Assembly (NCBI GenBank): GCA_946482345.1
Contig: CAMLRJ010000075.1
Location: 1-10,377, forward strand
Source of the DNA: an uncultured Cellvibrio sp.
GTDB taxonomy: Bacteria > Pseudomonadota > Gammaproteobacteria > Pseudomonadales > Cellvibrionaceae
DNA length: 10,377 nucleotides
Direction: 5' to 3'
Both the position numbers and the translations under genes were made by a program. The notes under the pieces were generated by a model. It searched no databases. It saw nothing but the letters and a program-made list of their open reading frames with translations, and was not told where the DNA came from. Shown here piece after piece: positions 1-5,450 of the stretch (its first letter is position 1; each line of letters opens with the position of its first letter).

Positions 1-420
1 GCACTCCACTCCATCAAAGGTTTGTCTGCAACATTGGGCGCACCGATCTTATCCCGTTATGCTGGCGAATTGGAAAAAAATGCCAGGCAACAATTAATTC
101 CCCAACCTGCAGAAATTGAAAAGCTGGATCAGCTGTTAATGGATACCCATATCGCTATGGAAAAAATGGCGAATCCAGAACAACAAGAAATGCCGGTAGA
201 AGAACAACGGATGATTCCTGTAGAATCCGGCTTAGCCAGCCAATTAACGATTCTTGCCGGGTACCTTAAAACATCGAATATGGATGCGGTGCCGCTGTTG
301 GAAAAAATACAGAATCAATTGCCTGATAGCAGCGCCAAAAACGAGATGATTAACCATATTAATAATCTGGAATTCGCCAAGGCTCATTCCAGTCTCTATA
401 AAATAATAGAGGAATTGTAG
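1..420 (+). CDS. Hybrid sensor histidine kinase, C-terminal fragment with Hpt domain (5' end outside window)
   Basis: The reading frame is open from base 1, so only the last 139 residues are visible. They begin ALHSIKGLSATLGA, the signature of a histidine phosphotransfer (Hpt) helix bundle. His3 of the fragment (bases 7-9), in the HS-x-KG motif, is the expected phosphoacceptor. A charged helical stretch follows (about residues 20-65), then a second helical module (about 70-139) of the kind often found at the end of hybrid kinases, without an H-x-x-K-G motif. From family knowledge, such Hpt domains pass phosphate from an internal receiver to a separate response regulator. The next gene starts on the base after this stop codon, making its receiver the likely partner. 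A TTG at base 22 could be misread as a start, but it lies inside the Hpt helix. The sensor domains and input signal are not visible. Confidence 0.85.
   Translation, partial: ALHSIKGLSATLGAPILSRYAGELEKNARQQLIPQPAEIEKLDQLLMDTHIAMEKMANPEQQEMPVEEQRMIPVESGLASQLTILAGYLKTSNMDAVPLLEKIQNQLPDSSAKNEMINHINNLEFAKAHSSLYKIIEEL
408..413 (+). promoter_or_regulatory. Ribosome binding site of the REC-GGDEF gene
   Basis: AGAGGA lies 7 nt before the ATG at 421, inside the last codons of the sensor kinase. It supports ATG 421 over the in-frame ATG at 454 and indicates coupled translation with the upstream gene. Confidence 0.7.
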
Positions 421-1365
421 ATGAATCAAATTTTTGAATTATTTAAAACCGACATGCCAAAACCCAAATTATTAATCGTTGATGACCAACCTTTGGTGAT
501 CCGTGTCCTTTACGAATTATTCAAAATTGATTGTGAAGTCTTTATGTCAACCAGTGGCGAAGATGCACTGCAAAAGTGTCAGGAAATAAAACCTGACCTG
601 GTGTTGCTCGATATAGTGATGCCGGATATGGATGGTTATGAAGTGTGTAAACGCTTAAAAGCGAATGAAGATTTATCCGATATTCCGGTTATTTTTGTTA
701 CCTCCAGCGCTGACGATGCCGATGAAGCGAAATGTTTTGATGTGGGTGCGGTAGATTTTATTCAAAAACCGGTTAATGCGGTGATTACTCGCTCCAGAGT
801 CAACACACATTTGCGATTGAAAAGACAATCCGATCTTTTTAAATCCATGGCTTTATTCGATGGTTTAACCGGTATAGCCAATCGTCGGCATTTTGAATCC
901 TCTATTCATCTTGACTGGTTGCAGTGCGCACGCGAACAAACACCCATCTCTTTATTATTAATGGATATAGATCATTTTAAACAATTTAATGATTGTTACG
1001 GACATCAGGCAGGTGACCAATGCCTGCAAAAAGTTGCTAAATCTTTATCCACTGTTTTAGGTCGTCCTTATGATTTGGTCGCACGATACGGCGGTGAAGA
1101 GTTTGCCATAATACTTCCCAAAACCAATCATGAAGGTGCAATTTATGTTGCACAGAATATTATTAGCGCCGTAAAAAATCTGGGCATTCCCCACATCAAA
1201 TCCAATACCGGATTAATAACACTTAGCACAGGCGTAGCAACCACCATACCGCACTACAAAACTTCACCGGACACATTAATTTCCGAGGCCGATAAAGCCT
1301 TGTACAAAGCCAAGGAGAATGGCCGCAATCAAATCATGTCTGTTGAATTTGATTGTATTAGTTGA
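421..1365 (+). CDS. PleD-like response regulator: receiver (REC) plus GGDEF diguanylate cyclase
   Basis: The protein has 314 residues. The REC domain (about 14-130) shows the acidic pair Asp21-Asp22, phosphoacceptor Asp64 in LLDIVMPDMDG, switch Thr94 and Lys116 before Pro117. The GGDEF domain (about 143-308) shows the DGLTGIANRR entry motif, metal-binding Asp182 in MDIDHFKQFND, and an intact GGEEF signature at 224-228. An allosteric inhibitory RxxD site (Arg215-Asp218) sits at the usual five-residue distance upstream. Active-site residues therefore look complete, so it should make cyclic di-GMP from two GTP and be product-inhibited. It has no signal peptide or membrane segment and should be cytoplasmic. 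The ATG directly follows the stop of the Hpt-containing kinase, which suggests one operon in which the kinase controls cyclase activity through Asp64. The target process is not visible. Confidence 0.93.
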   Translation: MNQIFELFKTDMPKPKLLIVDDQPLVIRVLYELFKIDCEVFMSTSGEDALQKCQEIKPDLVLLDIVMPDMDGYEVCKRLKANEDLSDIPVIFVTSSADDADEAKCFDVGAVDFIQKPVNAVITRSRVNTHLRLKRQSDLFKSMALFDGLTGIANRRHFESSIHLDWLQCAREQTPISLLLMDIDHFKQFNDCYGHQAGDQCLQKVAKSLSTVLGRPYDLVARYGGEEFAIILPKTNHEGAIYVAQNIISAVKNLGIPHIKSNTGLITLSTGVATTIPHYKTSPDTLISEADKALYKAKENGRNQIMSVEFDCIS

Positions 1366-1366
1366 T

Positions 1367-2266
1367 TTATTTTATCTGACTAAACGTATCACAAGCTTCG
1401 ATTGATCCTGATTCCATTCCACGCTTAAACCATTCAACACGTTGCTTGGCACTGCCGTGTGTGAACGATTCCGGCCTGACTGTGCCCTGTGCTTTTTTCT
1501 GTAGATTATCATCACCTATTGCCGACGCTGCGGTTAATGCTTCTTCCAGATCACCATCTTCGATCATGCGAAAATTTTTATCGGCATAATGTCCCCAGAC
1601 ACCGGCAAAACAATCCGCTTGTAACTCCTGTTTTACGGATAACCGATTGGCTTCCACTTTACTCAAACGGCTTTCAGCCTCGCGAACTTTTTTGGAAATG
1701 CCCATTAAATTTTGTACGTGGTGCCCTACTTCGTGTGCAATCACATAAGCTTGTGCAAAATCACCGGGCGCACCTAATTGGGTTTTCATATCTTCGTAAA
1801 AAGACAAATCGATATAAAGTTTGTTGTCACCGGGACAATAAAAAGGGCCCATAGCAGACTGTGCAAATCCACAAGCAGAATTAACACTGTTGCGAAATAA
1901 TACCAACCGGGGCTTTTGATATTGCCCGCCTTTTTGTTGAAAAATCGTTGTCCAGACATCTTCTGTATTGGCAAGAATGACAGAAACAAAATCTGCCAGT
2001 TCTTTATCTTTTTCACTGAGATTTTGATGTGAACCGGATTGAGGCATGGGTTGATTGGTAAACTGCAATAAATCAACGCCCAAAAGTTTGGCACCACCAA
2101 TAATAACAATACCAACCACCAACAATCGTCGGCCTAATTTTGTTTGCAATAAAAATGGCAGAAATCGAAATACCAAACCGATTAAACCCATGCCCCCACC
2201 CGCTGACATAGGGGAGTTACGTAAATCATCAACATTGTCGCTGCGGCGACCACCTTTCCAATCCAT
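1367..2266 (-). CDS. ypfJ: YpfJ-family (neutral zinc metallopeptidase, KPN_02809-like) membrane-anchored protein
   Basis: The protein has 299 residues. It opens MDWKGGRRSDNVDD, typical of the YpfJ/Zn_peptidase family. Gly- and hydrophobic-rich segments at about 25-40 and 47-67 give at least one membrane anchor. The zincin motif HEVGH is at 178-182 (His178, Glu179, His182), and the downstream ELQADCFAG motif at about 214-222 probably supplies the third zinc ligand. Length and motif order fit an intact family member. The family is annotated as a putative metalloprotease; substrate and role are not established, so the enzymatic call is inference from motifs. The start at 2266 is supported by GAGGTG (2272-2277 on this strand), 5 nt upstream. 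The stop codon is separated by one base from that of the convergent cyclase gene. It is transcribed divergently from pgm across a 144-nt gap. Confidence 0.9.
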   Translation of the reverse strand: MDWKGGRRSDNVDDLRNSPMSAGGGMGLIGLVFRFLPFLLQTKLGRRLLVVGIVIIGGAKLLGVDLLQFTNQPMPQSGSHQNLSEKDKELADFVSVILANTEDVWTTIFQQKGGQYQKPRLVLFRNSVNSACGFAQSAMGPFYCPGDNKLYIDLSFYEDMKTQLGAPGDFAQAYVIAHEVGHHVQNLMGISKKVREAESRLSKVEANRLSVKQELQADCFAGVWGHYADKNFRMIEDGDLEEALTAASAIGDDNLQKKAQGTVRPESFTHGSAKQRVEWFKRGMESGSIEACDTFSQIK

Positions 2267-2298
2267 CCCAACACCTCATGCGGGTTTTAATTTTTGCC

Positions 2299-2328
2299 AT
2301 ATTACGATAATTGATCGAATACAAACAA
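2299..2328 (-). promoter_or_regulatory. Candidate sigma70 promoter for the ypfJ-like gene
   Basis: On the minus strand TTGTTT (2323-2328) and TAATAT (2299-2304) are separated by 18 nt, about 33 nt upstream of the start codon. Each box matches consensus only partly, and the region is AT-rich, so chance is possible. Confidence 0.25.
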
Positions 2329-2344
2329 ATTGAAAATTCTGTAA

Positions 2345-2373
2345 TTGTTTAGGTGAATATCGGCAGGTACACT
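2345..2373 (+). promoter_or_regulatory. Candidate sigma70 promoter for pgm
   Basis: TTGTTT (2345-2350) and TACACT (2368-2373) are separated by 17 nt and lie about 37 nt before the pgm start codon. The spacing is optimal but the boxes match only 3 and 4 of 6 consensus bases. Confidence 0.35.
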
Positions 2374-2400
2374 ACCCTCATCAAATCATCCCGTTATTTT

Positions 2401-2404
2401 GGAG
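2401..2404 (+). promoter_or_regulatory. Ribosome binding site that fixes the pgm start
   Basis: GGAG lies 6 nt before ATG 2411. The alternative in-frame TTG at 2399 overlaps this GGAG and has no ribosome binding site of its own, so ATG 2411 is preferred. Confidence 0.75.
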
Positions 2405-2410
2405 TTATTT

Positions 2411-4051
2411 ATGCGTGTGAGTCCTTTCGCCGGAAAACTCTTGGCATCTGATCAATTGGTCAATATAGAAAATCTGCTCAAAGCCTATTATGACAACAAA
2501 CCCGATGCCAATATCGCTGAACAAAAAGTCACCTTTGGTACATCCGGTCACAGAGGTAATTCATTTAAATCCAGTTTTAATGAAAACCATGTATTGGCAA
2601 TTAGTCAGGCCATTTGTGATTATCGTCACCATGCCAATATTACAGGCCCACTTTATTTTGGTATTGATACTCACGCACTTTCCGAACCCGCTCAAAAATC
2701 TGCTGTTGAAGTTTTTGCTGCCAATAATATTGAATTATTTTTAGCAGCCAACAATGAATTTACACCCACTCCGGCTATTTCCCACGCCATTTTGTGTTAC
2801 AACTCAGGCCGCACATCCGGTTTTGCTGATGGTGTAGTAGTGACGCCTTCACATAACCCACCGGACAACGGCGGTTACAAATATAATCCACCTAACGGCG
2901 GCCCGGCAGACAGTGACATTACCAATTGGATTCAACAACGCGCCAACGAAATTTTATTAAACAATTTACGCGACATTAAACGTTTGGCTTATGAACAAGC
3001 CATCAAACAACCCAATATTCATTTTCATAATTACATCGAACACTATGTTACTGATTTAATCAATGTCGTTGATCTGCAAAAAATTCGCGATGCAAAAGTT
3101 AAAGTTGGTGTTGATCCCCTGGGTGGTGCCGGCTTAAATTATTGGTATGCCATTGCAGAAAAATATCAATTGGATTTACAAATAGTCAATCCAATAATTG
3201 ATCCGCAATTTGCATTTATGACTGCAGATTGGGACGGAAAAATTCGCATGGATCCATCCTCTGCTTATACCATGCAACCCTTACTCGCACGCCGCAACGA
3301 ATTTGAAATAGCCTGCGCCTGTGATGCTGATCATGATCGTCATGGCATAGTGACTCCCAGTGTTGGCTTGTTATCACCCAATTCCTATCTCGCAGTAATG
3401 ATTCATTATTTATATCAACACCGCCCGCAATGGCGCAGCGATATCGCAATAGGAAAAACATTGGTCAGTAGCGCTTTGATTGATCGTGTCGCTAAAAAAT
3501 TAAATAAAAAATTATTGGAAGTACCGGTTGGATTTAAGTGGTTCGCTCCTGGATTATTTGATGGCAGCCTTGGATTCGGTGGCGAAGAAAGTGCTGGCGC
3601 TTCGTTTTTGCGCCGCAATGGAAAAGTATGGTCAACCGATAAGGACGGCATCATTCCTTGTTTGTTAGCTGCTGAAATAAAATCCACAACCCATAAAGAC
3701 CCCGGCGAACTTTATCAACAATTAACAACCGAATTCGGCAAGCCCGTCGAAACCCGAATCGACGCACCTGCAAACAGTGCACAGAAAAAAGCGCTCAGCC
3801 AATTATCCGCAGAACAAATTACATCAACACAATTGGCAGGTGAAAAAATTACTTCAATCCTGACAAAAGCCCCTGGCAACAATGCATCAATCGGCGGCAT
3901 AAAAGTCACCACCGAAAACGGCTGGTTCGCAGCAAGGCCATCAGGCACTGAAGACATTTATAAAATTTATGCTGAAAGTTTTAAAGGTGATGAACATTTA
4001 AAAGCGTTGCTTTCTGAAGCGCAGGTGATTGTTGATAAGGCGATTGGGTAA
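2411..4051 (+). CDS. pgm: Phosphoglucomutase (alpha-D-glucose-specific)
   Basis: This cytoplasmic enzyme interconverts glucose-1-phosphate and glucose-6-phosphate, linking sugar nucleotide, glycogen and glycolytic pools. From ATG 2411 the protein has 546 residues, the same length as E. coli Pgm, and resembles it throughout. Key motifs are FGTSGHRG (about 42-49), the phosphoserine loop TPSHNPP with catalytic Ser147, the metal-binding DADHDRHG (305-312), the sugar-recognition loop GGEESAG (390-396) and the phosphate-binding RPSGTED near the C-terminus (509-515). All four functional loops of the alpha-D-phosphohexomutase family are intact. The metal loop reads DADHDRHG where E. coli has DPDYDRHG; the metal-binding Asp positions are retained. 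The gene is divergent from the ypfJ-like gene, and its stop is 4 nt before a lipoprotein start, so the two may be cotranscribed. Confidence 0.96.
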   Translation: MRVSPFAGKLLASDQLVNIENLLKAYYDNKPDANIAEQKVTFGTSGHRGNSFKSSFNENHVLAISQAICDYRHHANITGPLYFGIDTHALSEPAQKSAVEVFAANNIELFLAANNEFTPTPAISHAILCYNSGRTSGFADGVVVTPSHNPPDNGGYKYNPPNGGPADSDITNWIQQRANEILLNNLRDIKRLAYEQAIKQPNIHFHNYIEHYVTDLINVVDLQKIRDAKVKVGVDPLGGAGLNYWYAIAEKYQLDLQIVNPIIDPQFAFMTADWDGKIRMDPSSAYTMQPLLARRNEFEIACACDADHDRHGIVTPSVGLLSPNSYLAVMIHYLYQHRPQWRSDIAIGKTLVSSALIDRVAKKLNKKLLEVPVGFKWFAPGLFDGSLGFGGEESAGASFLRRNGKVWSTDKDGIIPCLLAAEIKSTTHKDPGELYQQLTTEFGKPVETRIDAPANSAQKKALSQLSAEQITSTQLAGEKITSILTKAPGNNASIGGIKVTTENGWFAARPSGTEDIYKIYAESFKGDEHLKALLSEAQVIVDKAIG

Positions 4052-4055
4052 TATT

Positions 4056-5147
4056 ATGAAAAAAATAATGACTGCAATTATTTGTACATTTTTATACGGA
4101 TGTGCCCAATACAAACCTATTGTTCCATCTGGTTATACAGGTGAAATAGCATCTATTGAAGATACATTGCAACAAAAAAATCCTAGTAGTGCTTATATAT
4201 ATTGTGTTTTAAAAATTGACGGTAATCCCGTACCCAATGCCATCACTAATTCCCTTAATGCCTCGGCAGGAAGAGGTGCTTATCTATCACTTGTAGGTGA
4301 AAATCGCAACATTCCTGTAAGACCATTAAAAATAACTTTAACAGCCAGAGTAATTCACGCCGCGCCTATTACGGCTATATTTGATTCTAAAAGCGGTAAA
4401 CATCTAGAAGGTGAAATTGAATTCACGCCTATTCAAAACATGAAATATTTTGTAAAAGGAAATTTACATGAAAACTTATCCTCACTCTGGATTGAAGATA
4501 TTAATGGTGTAATTGTTTCCAAACCCATTGGCAACCCATTAGCCAACAAACTGATAGAAAAAACTCAAAAACCTGAAAACCTGACATCTGCCAGACGTTT
4601 TTCCAATATAAGTATTGGTGAAAGCGTTGACTCTGTAATACAAAAGCTAGGCAAACCAGAAAATATTGTTGAAACTAAAGCCACCAGTCTTTATGGGCAT
4701 GACTTTACCACTTATGAATATCAAAATTTAGGTAAAATACAATTTTTTGGTATAACGCCTAATATCAAAACTGTTGAAATGCTGATTCCAAGCGTAGAAG
4801 CAAGCGGCTCACCGGAAGAACTACGTGCAAAAATTAATACAACCCCAGCAACAGAATTGAGGTTATTAGCAAAAGCTTATTTTTTGAATAACACGCCTGA
4901 CATAGCTTATTTGGATGTTTTAGCTGAGAAGATATGGATGGAAAAAAACAATCCAGATAATTCAATGCAGGATGCGATGGCTTATTTATGCTTGGCTTTG
5001 GGAAAGTCAAACAATGCACGCTATAGAGATTTTCTTTCCAGCGTATTACAACAATCAAAATTAAAAAAGATAAAAAGATATGCAACAAAACAACTTAAAC
5101 AGTTACCGAATAATTCCAGTGCAGTTCAATTTATTCCAGCCCAATAA
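4056..5147 (+). CDS. Unrecognised lipoprotein with BamE/SmpA-like segment and HEAT-like tail
   Basis: I do not recognise the full-length protein (363 residues from ATG 4056). It starts with a short basic-hydrophobic signal ending in LYGC, a slightly atypical lipobox with Cys16 as the probable lipidated residue. Export and membrane anchoring are therefore inferred. Residues about 25-160 look beta-rich and match nothing I know. Residues about 185-232 (ISIGESVDSVIQKLGKPE and the following strands) have the spacing of BamE/SmpA-type domains. Residues about 265-350 are helical with an AYLCLALGKSNNARYRDFL pattern reminiscent of HEAT repeats, suggesting a protein-binding surface. ATG 4056 is chosen because it places the signal peptide correctly; an upstream TTG (4029) overlaps pgm, and ATG 4068 would leave too short a signal. 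The gene follows pgm by 4 nt with only a weak GGG upstream, suggesting coupling. It appears more AT-rich than pgm. Function unknown. Confidence 0.75.
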   Translation: MKKIMTAIICTFLYGCAQYKPIVPSGYTGEIASIEDTLQQKNPSSAYIYCVLKIDGNPVPNAITNSLNASAGRGAYLSLVGENRNIPVRPLKITLTARVIHAAPITAIFDSKSGKHLEGEIEFTPIQNMKYFVKGNLHENLSSLWIEDINGVIVSKPIGNPLANKLIEKTQKPENLTSARRFSNISIGESVDSVIQKLGKPENIVETKATSLYGHDFTTYEYQNLGKIQFFGITPNIKTVEMLIPSVEASGSPEELRAKINTTPATELRLLAKAYFLNNTPDIAYLDVLAEKIWMEKNNPDNSMQDAMAYLCLALGKSNNARYRDFLSSVLQQSKLKKIKRYATKQLKQLPNNSSAVQFIPAQ

Positions 5148-5150
5148 AAT

Positions 5151-5178
5151 TTGACATGGAAATTCAAAAAATGAAAAT
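5151..5178 (+). promoter_or_regulatory. Candidate intergenic promoter with consensus -35
   Basis: TTGACA (5151-5156) is a perfect sigma70 -35 box. GAAAAT (5173-5178), 16 nt later, is a 4-of-6 match to the -10 consensus. A transcript from here would start near 5185 and run about 140 nt to the terminator at 5291-5325, with no coding sequence between. Confidence 0.35.
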
Positions 5179-5180
5179 GG

Positions 5181-5216
5181 TGACTACTGTTTTATAACTG
5201 CAACAAAAGGTAGTCA
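5181..5216. repeat. Inverted repeat TGACTAC / GTAGTCA
   Basis: TGACTAC (5181-5187) and GTAGTCA (5210-5216) are perfect 7-bp complements. Inside them TTTT and AAAA can extend the pairing. The repeat overlaps the predicted start point of the candidate promoter just upstream, so it could be an operator or an RNA hairpin. No T-run follows it on the plus strand, so it is not a normal terminator. Confidence 0.5.
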
Positions 5217-5290
5217 TTAAAAAATAGTGACCATAGCAAGTTCGCATAGGAAATGGGATGCCTGTAACAAATTTGCTGTTGCTCGTTTGT

Positions 5291-5325
5291 AAAAAAGAGC
5301 CTGCTGTGTGCAGGGCTCTTTTTTT
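5291..5325. terminator. Strong bidirectional rho-independent terminator
   Basis: AAAAAAGAGCCTGC (5291-5304) pairs with GCAGGGCTCTTTTTT (5310-5324) across a TGTGT loop, with one bulged G. The GC core is flanked by A-runs on the left and T-runs on the right, so it can terminate in both directions. It lies about 140 nt after the lipoprotein stop and before the pectate lyase promoter region, separating the two transcription units. Confidence 0.85.
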
Positions 5326-5341
5326 AATACATAATCTCCCC

Positions 5342-5433
5342 ACTCGATTAATAAATGAATAAAGCGATGTCGAGTTTGCTTTAGTCGCTGGATATGTTTC
5401 AAATAAATCGTTCGACTCTTAATAATGAATAAA
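5342..5433. repeat. Imperfect direct repeat upstream of pectate lyase gene
   Basis: ACTC-GA-TTAATAAATGAATAAA (5342-5363) recurs as ACTC-TTAATAATGAATAAA (5415-5433). The copies are identical except for a 2-nt and a 1-nt indel, and start 73 nt apart. The second copy ends 17 nt before the start codon, in the likely promoter/leader. The units could be regulator sites or a chance result of AT-richness. Confidence 0.5.
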
Positions 5434-5450
5434 TTAATCAGGTTTTAATT

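Larger units (their letters stand above)
5148..5450. other. 303-nt gene-free region between lipoprotein and pectate lyase genes
   Basis: No convincing coding sequence is present. In order it holds a perfect TTGACA box 4 nt after the lipoprotein stop, an inverted repeat (5181-5216), a strong hairpin terminator (5291-5325), and an AT-rich stretch with an imperfect direct repeat (5342-5363 and 5415-5433) before the pectate lyase start. A short inverted repeat ACTCGA/TCGAGT (5342-5347, 5370-5375) is also visible. The part after 5326 presumably contains the lyase promoter, but no strong -35/-10 pair stands out; TTGCTT at 5376 with TCAAAT at 5399 (17-nt spacing) is a weak candidate. Confidence 0.6.

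Noticed and set aside
22..24. TTG at 22 as the start of a short standalone gene
   Set aside because: The frame is open to base 1 and the Hpt histidine motif lies upstream of this codon, so the codon is internal to a longer kinase gene.
1786..2115. Minus-strand open frame of 109 codons
   Set aside because: It lies in another frame within the well-supported ypfJ-like gene and has no recognisable protein pattern.
2399..2410. TTG at 2399 as the pgm start
   Set aside because: It overlaps the GGAG ribosome binding site of ATG 2411, and starting at 2411 gives the family-typical length of 546 residues.
5217..5402. Minus-strand open frame of 61 codons in the intergenic region
   Set aside because: It runs straight through the terminator hairpin and its poly-A/T flanks, has no good ribosome binding site and shows no protein pattern.
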